Part shown: positions 20,801 through 31,300 of the stretch, piece by piece
Layout of the letters: each line of letters begins with the position of its first letter
Position numbering within the stretch: position 1 is the stretch's first letter
Origin: Camarhynchus parvulus
Taxonomy: Eukaryota; Chordata; Aves; Passeriformes; Thraupidae
Assembly (NCBI RefSeq): GCF_901933205.1
Contig: NW_022148248.1
Coordinates: 186,001-250,000, forward strand
DNA length: 64,000 bases
Direction: 5' to 3'
Made by a program: the position numbers and the translations under genes
Notes under the pieces: generated by a model
Databases searched by the model: none
What the model was told of the DNA's origin: nothing
What the model saw: the letters and a program-made list of their open reading frames with translations, nothing else

Positions 20801-23033
20801 CCATCCATGGCCGTGGTCTCATCCTCCATGGCTGTGGTGTCACCTTCCATGAGGTTTGGCTGAGTGGCCATGGTGTCACCGTCCATGGCTGTGGTGTCAC
20901 CCTCCATGGTGGTGGCCCTGGCGTGGCTCCTCACGTGCGAGGCAGTGACATTTCTCACTGGCGGCATCGGCGTGGTGGCCATGGGGACACTTCCGCTGAC
21001 CCTGGTGGCCTTCGCTGTGGTGGTCACCACATCATGGTCTGTGCCACCATTGACCACTGTGTCCCTCTCTGTGATGGTCACCACACCATGGTCCGCGCTG
21101 GCCAGCCTGTGACTGACTGTGCTGGGGCTGACCACTGTGGTGGTCACCACGTCATGGTCTGTGCCACCGTTGACCACTGTGTCCCTTTCTCTGATGGTCA
21201 CCACTCCATGGTCTGTGCTGGCCACCCCGTGACTGACTGTGGCCACCACGTCATGGTCTGTGCCACCGTTGACCACTGTGTCCCTTTCTCTGATGGTGAC
21301 CACGCCATGGTCCGTGCTGGCCACTCCATGACTGACCGTGCTGGGGCTGACCACTGTGGTGGTCACCACGTCATGGTCTGTGCCACCGTTGACCACTGTG
21401 TCCTCTTCTGTGATGGTCACCACGCCATGGTCCGTGCCACTGTTGACCACTGTGTCCCTTTCTGTGGTGGTCACTACATCATGGTCCGTGCCACCATTGA
21501 CCACTGTGTCCTCTTCTGTGATGGTCACCACTCCATGGTCCGTACTGACCACCCCATGACTGACCGTGGTGGCACTGACCGCACCGGTGACAGTGACATT
21601 CCTTCCCATGACGCCACCACGAGCGATGACCACGGTGGTGGCATTGCCCTCCACAGGCCTGGCCGTGGCATTCCTGGCTCTCCTCACCGATGGCACATCC
21701 ATGGTGCCACCTCCGGCGGCGGTGGCCGTCACCGCGCCGTTTGTCCCCGCCGTGTCACCGACGTACAGCGCCCTCCCGGCCACCGTGGTCGGTCCTGTGC
21801 CGGTGCACTCGCACCGAGGTCCCCAAGCTGTGGGGGGACACCGGCACGTCCCCTTCTTCTCCAAGGTGCCACCGTTGAGGCACGGCCCGAGCTCCTCCAG
21901 CTCCCGGCAGGTGTCCCCGCGGAACCCAGGTGGGCACACGCACCTTGTCCCAAAGGCGGTGGCCCCGTTGTGGCAGGCGCTGGCGGGGTCCTGGCGCTGG
22001 CACCGGGGTCCCCCAAAGCCCGGGGGACAGTAGCAGGTTGTCCCCACGGCGGTGCCACCGTTGCGGCAGGAGCCGGCGGGGTCGGGGGTCTCACAGAGGC
22101 GGCCGGAGTGGCCGGGGGGACAAACGCAGGTGTCCCCAACCGCGGTGCCACCGTTGGCGCAGGGGGCTGCAAGGGACGGGAGGGTGGCGTGGGAATGGGG
22201 ATGTCACCAATCGGGGACGGGGCTGGGGGACTGTCCCCAAATTGGGGAGGGGGTTGGGGTTGTTCCCAAATTGGGGAAGGGGCTGGGGGGCTGTCCCCAA
22301 ATTGGGGAAGGGGCACAAGGGTTTGTCCCCAAACTGGGAAAGGAACTGGGAGTCTGTCCCCAAACTGGAAAAGGGACACAGAAGACTGTCTCCAAACTGG
22401 GAGTGGCAACTGGGAGTCTGTCCCCAAATTGATTGGGAGAGGAAATTGGGAGTTTGTCCCCAAACTGGAAAAGGGACACAAGGTTCTGTCCCCAAACTGG
22501 AGAAGGGACCCAAGGGTTTGTCCCCAAACTGGAGAAGGGACCTGGAGGTCTGTCTCCAAACTGGGAAAGGGACACAAAAGTCTGTCCCCAAACTGGAGGA
22601 GGGAACTGGGAGTTTGTCCCCAAACTGGGGACGGGATCTGGAGATCTGTCCCCAAACTGGGAGTGGGACCTGGGGGTCCATCCCCCTCCTGCCCCACCTG
22701 ATCCCGTGGATCAATGTCCCCCAACCCAACGCCCTCGGGAGGGAACCCGCAAGCCCGGGAGGGGACATCGGGGTGTGACCCTCCCAAATCTGCTCCTTGA
22801 GGACCAGAACCCCCCATCCCAAGATGGGAAGAGGGGAGGGGACACAGGGTTGTGGTGGCCCCCAAAAATGTGCTGCAAGCTCATTGCCGGGAATCCCCGA
22901 AAAGAGCCAAAAACCCCCCCAAAAATTCCCAAAAAAGAGAATTCTAGAGGTGCCCCGTCTCACCTGACAGAGCCCCCGAGGGGACGAAGAGGAGGAGGAA
23001 GATGAAGATGAAGGCGCTGCCACCCAACTCCAT
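14798..23033 (-). CDS. Multi-EGF membrane mucin B (MUC3/12/17 type)
   Basis: A complete membrane mucin gene. Exons right to left: signal 22964-23033; EGF plus PTS 20133-22166; EGF 19386-19744; EGF 18838-18946; SEA 18640-18755, 18080-18138, 17520-17656; linker 17368-17436; EGF 16941-17102; transmembrane 15870-16049; tail 15630-15748, 15469-15527 and a doubtful last exon 14798-14827. Phases agree at all junctions except for one-base breaks in exon 19386-19744 (near 19,600) and exon 16941-17102 (near 17,085). The SEA carries GSVVV followed by NYRVQL. Against MUC17 it is unusual in having eight EGF-like units before the SEA instead of one, and a shorter PTS region. It sits about 540 bases upstream of the mucin A start, consistent with local gene duplication. 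No exact human orthologue can be named. Confidence 0.83.
14840..15420. repeat. G-rich degenerate minisatellite (mucin B last intron)
   Basis: Units like ttttggggtcaaaattggg are close to the reverse complement of the units at 13,700-14,480. The two arms face each other across the proposed last exon. Confidence 0.75.
15469..15748 (-). CDS. Mucin B cytoplasmic tail exons
   Basis: Exon 15630-15748 reads SVTPSPLNLARLRSEDTWPD and continues to GIYHVN. Exon 15469-15527 reads PYGYNTYTPSSEVAEPPAP. The second aligns by eye with the MUC3/MUC17 tail segment around YNNF/YSNF. Tyr residues in GIYHV and YGYNTY could be phosphorylation sites; that is inference. Confidence 0.75.
15870..16049 (-). CDS. Mucin B transmembrane exon
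   Basis: Reads FCPDLPWYLSSGDRCQTHIS, then KLGLGLGVGLGLGL, TILVLLILCIVL and the stop-transfer TVRLARGRKK. A single type I membrane span is clear. The donor gtgagg is in phase 2. A pure caggtgacaggtgaca microsatellite (about 16,065-16,112) lies just upstream of the acceptor. Confidence 0.88.
16230..16760. repeat. 18-bp minisatellite in mucin B intron
   Basis: Repeat of tttgggggtcaagggttg between the second EGF exon and the transmembrane exon. Non-coding. Confidence 0.85.
16941..17436 (-). CDS. Mucin B post-SEA linker and EGF-like exon
   Basis: Exon 17368-17436 reads GLCFTATSARATRATTL. Exon 16941-17102 reads, after a one-base frame break near 17,085, ANFSRFYFPYRTANGLLCVT and then CHRGLCRLTRDGPQC. 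The break falls in a CGGCGCACGCGCCGG stretch. Intron 17103-17367 holds an agtgtccatccc repeat. Confidence 0.72.
17520..18755 (-). CDS. Mucin B SEA domain (three exons)
   Basis: Exons 18640-18755, 18080-18138 and 17520-17656. Sequence: FVTMMARVTNRDFAEDM, DGIYRDVPGYRGIDVLSL, then RGSVVVNYRVQLRPLPANAS. GSVVV is the canonical SEA self-cleavage site. The introns between are 21-22 base minisatellites at about 18,180-18,600 and 17,690-18,060. Confidence 0.85.
18838..19744 (-). CDS. Mucin B EGF-like exons 3 and 4
   Basis: Exon 19386-19744 holds three more EGF-like units (ACHNGGVPNRTHCLCPPGFS; RCAEGSTAVGDRCVCPPG; ACRHGGTAVGTECFCPPGYT) and an Arg/Thr tail. Exon 18838-18946 holds one more (PCLNGGLWMGTACLCPPNMD). 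A one-base loss near 19,600 breaks the frame between the second and third unit; restoring the phase would need 360 nt where 359 are present. Intron 18947-19385 contains two near-copies of a unit of about 200 bases. Confidence 0.75.
18970..19385. repeat. Duplicated intronic unit in mucin B
   Basis: Two near-identical copies of about 200 bases share tgaaaaccccaaaaacccca, ttcttggtgcca and a ctgctgtggtg core. They lie upstream of the exon 18838-18946 acceptor. Confidence 0.75.
20133..22166 (-). CDS. Mucin B exon 2: four EGF-like units then PTS
   Basis: Opens with four short EGF-like units of the form C-x-NGGTAVG-x-TC-x-CPPG-x-x-G-x-x-C (for example SCRNGGTAVGTTCYCPPGFG). A Thr/Val-rich region follows, with repeats such as DHGVVTITEEDTVVNGGT and TTMEGDTTAMDGDT. 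The single frame runs from the acceptor at 22,167 to a gtgcgt donor at 20,127-20,132, in phase 1 at both ends. Unlike mucins A and C the PTS repeat is rich in Val, Asp and Gly. Confidence 0.82.
22185..22690. repeat. Minisatellite in mucin B intron 1
   Basis: Units of tgtccccaaactgggaaagg with a variable acacaag spacer. Non-coding; no other exon was seen in intron 22167-22963. Confidence 0.85.
22964..23033 (-). CDS. Mucin B exon 1, signal peptide
   Basis: Reads MELGGSAFIFIFLLLFVPSG then ALS, with a gtgaga donor in phase 1. The start codon has a purine at -3 and no competing in-frame ATG downstream within the exon. Confidence 0.85.
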
Positions 23034-23149
23034 CCTCGGCCGATCCTGGAGCAGCGACTGAGCCGGGTCCGGCGGCCACCGGGACTTTGTGGCCCAAACC
23101 CATCCCGGTCATCAACCGCAAGGTTGGGCAGCGCCGGTAAATAATTCCC

Positions 23150-23345
23150 TGAGTCACCAATTCTTATCAAACCCCTGGAACCCGGAAAATTTTTTAAAAA
23201 TAAATTAAATAATTAATTTAAAAAAAAAAAAAAGGGGCGTGAGAAGAGCCGGGACATTCCCCAAGGAATTCCAACTGGCCTGGTCACTCCGGAGCGGCCG
23301 CGGCCGGCCCAGCCCTGGCGCCGGGGTTGCTGATAAGATAACGAG
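23150..23345 (-). promoter_or_regulatory. Probable promoter region of mucin B
   Basis: Upstream of the 23,033 start are GATA motifs at 23164-23168 and 23332-23342 (gataagataac) flanking an AT-rich segment (23,186-23,235, ttaaaaataaattaaat). This is an inferred epithelial promoter; no TSS can be read. Confidence 0.35.
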
Positions 23346-23429
23346 GGGGAGCCGGGGGTGGGCACCGCCTTTGGGGCGGGGCCGGCGTCCTGAAAGTCCT
23401 GGAGATGCTGGAGCTGGGACTGGGGGGAG

Positions 23430-23640
23430 CTTGGGTTGGGTTAGGTTGGGTTGGGTTGAATTACGTTGAGTTACATTGAGTTGGATTGGGTTACGTTGAG
23501 TTGGATTGGGTTACGTTGGGTTGGGTTGGGTTACGTTGGGTTGGGTTGGGTTACGTTGGGTTGGGTGACATTGAGTTGGGTTGGGTTGGGTTACGTCAGG
23601 TTGGGTTGAGTTACGTTGAGTTGGGTTGGGTTGAGTTGAG
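23430..23640. repeat. TTGGG/TTGAG pentamer array
   Basis: Runs of gggttgggttacgttgagtt. The same five-base family fills ACHE intron 1 at 45,290-46,190. Confidence 0.85.
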
Positions 23641-23923
23641 TCATCGCGGGGTGACGGCCACGCGTCCCCTCCCAGCCAGGGGAGGGGGTTTTGGGGTGGG
23701 GAAGCGGTTTTGGGGTGTCCCCAGGGGGGTCCCTGGTGGGATTTGGGGGGTTTGGGGGGGGTTGTCACCTTCCGGGATGTTCCCGGTGTGTCCCAGTTCT
23801 CCCCAGTATGTCCCAGTTTGTTCTGGGTGCCACCTCCCAGTCCCTCCCAGTATCTCCCAGTCACACGGCCCCCCACTCCCAAAAACGAAGGAATTCACAC
23901 CAATTAAACCAAGCAATCGATTA

Positions 23924-23929
23924 TTTATT
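23924..23929 (-). terminator. Poly(A) signal of mucin C
   Basis: AATAAA on the minus strand (gataataaataatcg), 0.9 kb after the stop and 0.9 kb before mucin B's start. The interval 23,980-24,780 holds CCCAGT and ggggtcaatgtcccctct type repeats in the predicted 3' UTR. Confidence 0.6.
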
Positions 23930-24299
23930 ATCAACACATTGATTAATTACCATAAATAAATAGGGGGGGAGGGGCAGGAAAAGGGGGCGGGGCTCTTCCC
24001 CTCCCCCCTCCCCCTCCCCAAAAGGGATTTTTGGGGGGGTTCAACCCCCCCTGGGGACCCTCCAGGCTCTGCCCGGTGGGGGGAGGGGTTGGGGCTTCAT
24101 CACCCCAAATAAATAAATATTGAGGGGTTCCCTCCCCCAAGTCCCACAGAAAACCCCAAAATTCCCCCAAAATTCCACCAAAATCCCCCAAAAACCCCAA
24201 CCCCGAGGGTCTCACCCAGATCCTGACGCGTCCCGCGCGCCGGAGCAAACTGGGAGCTACTGGGAGCTACTGGGACATACTGGGAGTCAGTCCCAATTC

Positions 24300-25310
24300 T
24301 CACGTGGGTTTGGGGGGTCTCTCTTGGGGTTTGGGGGTCTCCTGGTCCATGTTGGGGTCTCCTGGTTAGGGTTGGGGTCTCCTGGTCCAGGTTGATGTCC
24401 CCTCATTGGAGTTGGGGTCTCCTGGTCCAGGTTGGGGTCCCCTCCTTGGGGTTTGGGGGTCTCCTGGTTGGAGTCAATGTCCTCTCATTTGGGTCGGGGT
24501 CTCCTGGTCCAAGTTGGGGTCTCCTGGTCCAGGTCAATGTCCTCTCATTGGGGTCAATGTCCCCTCTTTGGGGTCAATGTCCCCTCTTCGGGCTCGATGT
24601 CCCCTCATCGGTGTCGATGTCCCCTCACTGGGGTCAATGTCCCCTCTTTGGTGTCAATGTCCCTCACTGGGGTCGATGTCCCCTCTTTGGGGTCAGGGTC
24701 CCCTCACTGGTGTTGATGTCCCCTCATCGGGGTCGATGTCCCCTCTTTGGGGTCGGGGTCCCCTCGTGGCGCTCCAGGAGGTCCCACGGGGGGGTCACAG
24801 GTCAGGGGTCACCCTCGGCCTCGGGGTCCTCAGCTGGGGGAGGGGACAGAGTGAGAGGGGGGTCCTGGAAGGGGATTTGGGGTCTTTCTGGGGTCCTGGA
24901 AGGGATTTGGGATCCCTTTTGGGTCCTGGAAGGGGATTTAGGTCTCTTTAGAGTCCTGGAAGTGGATTTAGGGTCTTTTTTGGGTCCTGGAAGGGGGTTT
25001 GGGGTCTTTTTTGGGTTCTGAAAGGGGTTTGGGGTCCCTTTAGGGTCCTGGAAGTGGATTTAGGTCCCTTTAGCGTCCTTGAAGGGGGTTTGGGATTCCT
25101 TTTGTGTCGTGGAAGGGGATTTAGGTTCCTTTTAGGTCCTGGCAGGGGATTTGGGGTCCCTTTAGGGTCCTGGAAAGGGATTTAGGGTCATTTTTGGGTC
25201 CTGGAAAGGGATTTATGTTCCATTTAGGTCCTGGAAGGGGATTTAGGGTCTTTTTAGGGTCCTGGCAGGGGATTTCAGGTCATTTTGGGGTCCTGGCAGG
25301 GGTGTACATA
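24300..25310. repeat. Two minisatellites around mucin C last exon
   Basis: Left: ggggtctcctggtccaggtt and gtcaatgtcccctctttggg units (24,300-24,770). Right: ggtcctggaaggggatttag units (24,870-25,300). Only the small last exon interrupts them. Confidence 0.85.
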
Positions 25311-28300
25311 CCTGCAGGAAGGGATCCACCCGCTCCAAGGACGGTCTGAAGGCGGGGGACCCCCAGCCCCCCCTGTGGGGGTCCCGGGGGTCTCCTCCAG
25401 GTCTCGGGGTCCTCAAATTGGGTCTGGGGGCGGCGGGGGGGCGACCCCCGGGTTGGGGATGACGGAGCCGCGCGGTGGGGGCCAGGAGAAATCGTCGAGC
25501 TCGTACCAAGAACCCCCGAAATAGGGGGGGAGGTCACTGGGGGAGGGGAAACCGGGTGAGGATTGGGAGACCCCCGCCCCAAAATCCAAACTGGGAGATC
25601 CCCCCCAAACTGGGAAAACTGGAGTGGGAGACCCTCCCCCCAAACTGGGAACCCAAACTGGGAGACCCCTCCCCAAAATCCAAGCTGGGAGATCCCTCCC
25701 AAACTGGGAATCCAAACTGGGAGCCCCCTCCCAAGGCAGAACCCAAACTGGGAACCCCCCCAGAGATGGAAAACCCAAACTGGGAGACCCCTCCCCAAAC
25801 TGGGACACCCTAAATAATGGGGAATCCAGACTGGGAGACCCCTCCCCGAACTGGGAACCCAAACTGGGAGACCCCCCAAACTGGGAGACCCCTCCCCAAA
25901 CTGGGAACCCAAACCGGGAGCCCCCAAACTGGGAATCCAGACTGGGAGACCCCCCCCCCAAAATCCAAACTGGGCTACCCCTCCCAAGGCATAACCCAAA
26001 CTGGGAGACCCCTCCCCAAACTGGGAACCCAAACTGGGAGATCCCCCCCAAACTGGGAACCCAAACTGGGACCCCAAACTGGACCCCAAACCGGGAGCCC
26101 CCCTAAACTGGAACCCAAACTGGGAGACCCCTCCCCAAACTGGGAGCCCAAACTGGGAGCCCCCCAGACTGGGACCCCAAACTGGGAGCCCCCCCAGAGA
26201 TGGGAAACCCAAACTGGGACCCCAAACCGGAAGACCCCTCCCCAAACGGGGACCCCAAACCGGGAGCCCCCTCCCCAAACTGGGAGCCCCCCCAAACTGG
26301 AGCCCAAACCGGGAGCCCCCGTGCGGTACCTGCGGCAGCGCCGGCGCCGGCGGCAGAGCAGCGCCGGGATGAGGATGACGCAGGTGAGGAAGAGCAGGGC
26401 CACGGCCACGCCCAGCCCCGTGCCCACCTTGCTGACCCGGCCCGAGCACTGGGAGCCCGTGTACCAGTACAGCTCCTGGTCCGGGGCAGCTGCGGAGGGG
26501 ACAACGGTCACAACTCGGGCTCGAGGGGTGGTGGGACCCCGTGGTGGACGTTGGGACCCCATGGTGGACATTGAGACCCCCCAAGGGGGTGGGACCATTG
26601 GGACATTGGGACCCCACGGCAGGACATTGGGACCCCATGGTGGACGGCGGTGGAGTGGGACCCCGTGGTGGACATTGGGACCCCGTCATGGACATTGGGA
26701 CCCCATGGTGGACATTGGGACCCCATGGTGTGCGAATTGGGACCCCATGGTGGTGGATTGGGACCCCATGTTGGGACCCCATGGGTGGATGTTGGGACAT
26801 TGGGACCCCCATGGACATTGGGACCCCATGGTGGACATTGGCATGGGTGGTGGGACCCCATGGTGACACTGAACCTCATGGTGGACATTGGGACCGTTGG
26901 GACCCCATGGTGGACATTGGGACCCCATGGTGGACATTGGGACCCCGTGGTGGACGTTGGGACCCCATGGTGGACGTTGGGACCCCGTGGTGGACATTGG
27001 GACCCCGTGGTGGACGTTGGGACCCCGTGGTGGACGTTGGGACCCCATAGTGGACGTTGGGACCTCATGGTGGATGTTGGGACCCCGTCATGGACATTGG
27101 GACCCCATGGTGGACATTGAGACCCCCCAATGGGTGGTGGGACCCCATGGTGGACACTGGAACCTCATGGTGGACATTGGGACCCCATGGTGGACGTTGG
27201 GACCCCATGGTGGACATTGGGACCCCATGGTGGACATTGGGACCCCATAGTGGACGTTGGGACCTCATGGTGGATGTTGGGACCCCATGGTGGACATTGG
27301 GACCCCATGGTGGACATTGGGACCCCATGGTGGATGTTGGGACCCCGTGGTGAACACTGGAACCTCATGGTGGACATTGGAACCTCATGGTGGACATTGG
27401 AACCTCATGGTGGATGTTGGGACCCCGTCATGGACATTGGAACCCCGTGGTGGACGTTGGGACCCCATGGTGGACGTTGGGACCCCATCATGGACATTGG
27501 AACCCCGTGGTGGATGTTGGGACCCCATGGTGGACGTTGGGACCTCATGGTGGGTGTTGGAACCCTATGGCGGATGTTGAGAACCCCCAATGGGTGTTGG
27601 GACCCCATGGTGGACGTTGGAACCTCATGGTGGACATTGGGACCCCGTGGTGGACATTGGGACCCCATCATGGACGTTGGGACCCCTTGGTGGACATTGT
27701 CACCCCATGACAGGTTCTAGGAGCCCGTTGGAACATGTGGACATGACCCGTGGTGGCCGTTGTGACCCCATGGTGGACATTGTCACCCCATGACAGGTTC
27801 TAGGAGCCCTTGGTGGACATTGTGACCCCGTGACAGGTTCTAGGAGCCCTTGGTGGCACTCACAAGCACTGTGGTCCCTGGCGGGTGACCTGGCAGCGGC
27901 CATGGTGGCACTCCAGGCTCTGGGGCAGGTTGGGCGTGCAGGAGGTGACGCAGTGCAGGACCCCCGAGGTCACCACCGCCCAGAAGAAGTCACCGTAGCC
28001 GGCGGGGGCTCGCTGGTGGCACAGCTCTGGACAGAGGGGACAACAAGGGGACATTGAGGGGCGGGTGAGGGACAGGAGATGTTGGGTGGGCAGAGGGTGG
28101 TGGGATGGGCAGAAGGGTCCATGGGGTGTTAAGGAGGGTCCATGGGGTGGTCAGGAAGGTCCATGGGGTGGTCAGGAGGTGGTGGGGTTCAGGAGGGTCC
28201 ATGGGGTGGTCAGGAGGTGGTGGGGTGGTCAGGGGGATCCATGGGATGATCAGGAGGGTCCATGGGGTGGTCAGGAGGGTCCATGGGGTGGTCAAGGTCT

Positions 28301-31300
28301 CCACGCCAGTCTCACCATCCAGGTCCATCACCTCCCTCATGGCGCTGACCACGGGGTTGGGTCTCAGCACCAGGCACAGCACGGCTGGGGTGGGAGGAGA
28401 AGACATCAGAGACCACCCTTGGATGCCCCAGCTGGACCCCAGAGGTCCAGGGGAGGTCCCACAAGGGGTCCAGGAGGATCTGGGGGGGCTTTTGGAGGGT
28501 CACCCACAGGTGTTGTGCTGGCACTGGCCCTGGCCGGCCTCCGCCTCCCGCAGGTTCTCCACCATCTCCTTCGTGGTCTCCTGGAACTTCTCGGTGGTGT
28601 TGCTGCTCTGGGCCATGGTGAAGAACACCTGGTGTCCCACCACGATGCTGCCGGACCTTCAGGGAGGGGACACAGGAGGTCACAAGGGGGGGGTCTGGGG
28701 ACATCCCACCCCACCCCAGCTTTGGGGGTGGTCAGGGACCTCCTTACTTGAGGCTGGTGATCTCCACGCCCTCGTAGCCAGGGATGGTCCCATAGATCTT
28801 CTTGATCTGCAAGGACAGAAGGTCACCTTGGTGGTCACCTCCGTGGTCACCTTGGTGGCCGTGGTGGGACACTGTGGTCGCGCCACGTCCTCACCTCCTG
28901 CCGGAAGTGGTTCTGGAAGGAGAGGAAGGTCTCGGAGTCGGGGTCCTTCAGGTCCTCGGAGTAGTTGAAGTTGGTGAGGGTCACCTCCATGTCCACGGCG
29001 GCCATGATGGTCCCAGGGAACGCTGGAGGAGCAATGGGGTTGGTGGGGTAGGATGGGGGGGTGAGGACCTCCAGGGTGTCCAGGACCACCCCACCAAGGA
29101 AACCAGGAACCCCAAAGTGACCAGGACCTCCAAGATGTCCAGGAGCCCCAAAGTGACCAGGACCTCCATGATGTCCAGGACCACCAAGGAGACCAGGAAC
29201 CCCAAGGAGACCAGGACCTCCAAAGACACTAGAACCTCCAAGGTGCTGAGAACCCCATGAAGATCAGAACCCCAAAGAAGACCAAGACCCCCAAAACCAT
29301 CAAAACCCCCAAAAACCACCAGGACCCCCAAGAAGACCAGGACCCCCAAAGACACCAGGACCACCAAGAGGACCAGGACCACCAAGAGGACCAGGACCCC
29401 CAAAGACACCAGGACCACCAAAACCACCAGGACAACCAAGAGGACCAGGAACCCCAAAACCACCAGAACATCCAAGGTGCCCAAAACCCCCAAGAAGACC
29501 AAGACCCCCAAGATGCCCAGGAATCCCAAAACCACCAGGACCACCAAGAAGACCAAGACCCCAAAGACACCAGCACCACCGAGGTGCTGAGGATCCCCAA
29601 GAAGACCAGGAACCCCAAGATGCCCAGGTCCCCCAGGTGCGAGGTGGCCCCAGCACTCACGCAGGTTGGTGTCCACGGTGTCGGTGGAGAACTCGCAGCG
29701 TGGTCCGGCGTAGGACGGCGAGCAGAGACATCCGGTGCCACCGGGGGTCCCCCCGTTCTCACACAGCCCTGGTGGGACACGGGGACATCAGGGACAGCCC
29801 CGGGGACACCCCAGGAGAAGGTGGAGCTCACCTGGGGAGGACTCACCTGGTGGAGGTGGAACCGTGGTGGGGAAAGGGGTGGTGGAGATGGTGGGCGACG
29901 TGGAGGTCAGCAAGGTGGTTGCGGTGGTCCGTGAGGTCGTGGTGGGCTCTGGGAAGGTCGTGGAGGTCCCTGAGGAGGTCGTGGTGGTCTCTGGGGTGGT
30001 CGTGGTGGTCCTTGAGGTGGTCGTGGTGGTCTCTGGTGTGGTTGTGGAGGTCCCCGAGGTGGTTGGGGTGGTCTTAGGAGTGGTCGTGGTGGTCCCTGAC
30101 ATGGTTGTGGAGGTCCATGAGGTGGTCGTGGAAGACCCTGAGATGGTTGGGGTGGTCGCTGTGGTGGCTGTGGGTGTCCCTGTGGTGGTTGGGGTGGTCT
30201 TAGGGGTCGTCGTGGAGGTCTCTGATGTGGTCGTGGTGGTCCCTGAGGAGGTCGTGGTGGTCTCTGGGATGGACGTGGTGGTCACTGAGGTTGTGGAGGT
30301 CTCTGTGTTGGTCGTGGGTGTCTCCGAGGTGGTTGGGGTGGTCCCTGAGGTGCTCGTGGTGGAGCCTGAGAAGGTGGTGGTGGTCCCTGGGGTGGTCATC
30401 CCTGACATGGTCGTGGTGGTCCCTGAGGAGGAGGTGGTGGTCCCTGGGGTGGTCATGGAGCTCCCTGATGTGGTTGTGGAGGTCAGTGGGGTGGTCGTGG
30501 TGGTCTCTGAAGTCGTGGAGGTCCATGAGGTGGTTGGGGTCGTCTTATGAGTGGTCGTGGTGGAGCCTGAGGAGGTCGTGGAGGTCCCTGAGGTGATTGT
30601 GGAAGACCCTGAGATGGTTGGGGTGGTTGCTGTGGTGGTCGTGGGTGTTCCTGAGGTGGTCGTGGAGGTCATTGAGGTCGTGGGGGTCTCTGGTGTGGTG
30701 GTGGAGGTCCCTGACATGGTTGTGGTGGTTCCTGAGGTGGTGGTGGTCTTTGGGAAGATCGTGGTGGTCACTGAGGTCGTGGTGGTCTCTGATGTAGTCA
30801 TGACGGTCCCTGAAGTCGTGGAGCTCCATGAGGTGGTTGGGGTGGTCTTAGGAGTGGTCATGGTGGACCCTGAGGAGGTAGTGGAGGTCCCTGAAGTGGT
30901 CATGGTGGTCCATGACGTGGTCGGGGTGGTCTCTGATGTGGTCGGGGTGGTCACTGAGGTGGTGGAGGTCTCTGGGAAGGTCGTGGTGGTCACTGGGGTG
31001 GTCGTGGAGGTCCCCGAGGTGGTTGGAGTGGTCCATGACATGGTTGTGGTGGTCCCTGAGGTGATTGTGGAAGACCCTGAGATGGTTGGGGTGGTCGCTG
31101 GGGTGGTCCTAGGTGTTCCTGAGGTGGTCGTGGAGGTCATTGAGGTCATGGTGGTACCTGAGGTGGTCGTGGGGGTCTCTGGTGTGGTCGTGGAGGTCCC
31201 TGACACGGTTGTGGTGGTTCCTGAGGTGGTGGTGGTCTTTGGGAAGATCGTGGTGGTCACTGAGGTCGTGGGGGTCTCCGGTGTGGTCGTGGAGGACACT

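Noticed and set aside
26541..27720. Overlapping open frames of the WDPMVDIGTPWW type
   Set aside because: A 20-base repeat without a stop reads the same peptide in all frames; it lies in a mucin C intron.
26550..27720. CRISPR-like direct repeats
   Set aside because: Repeats are directly adjacent with no unique spacers, and the locus is a vertebrate intron.
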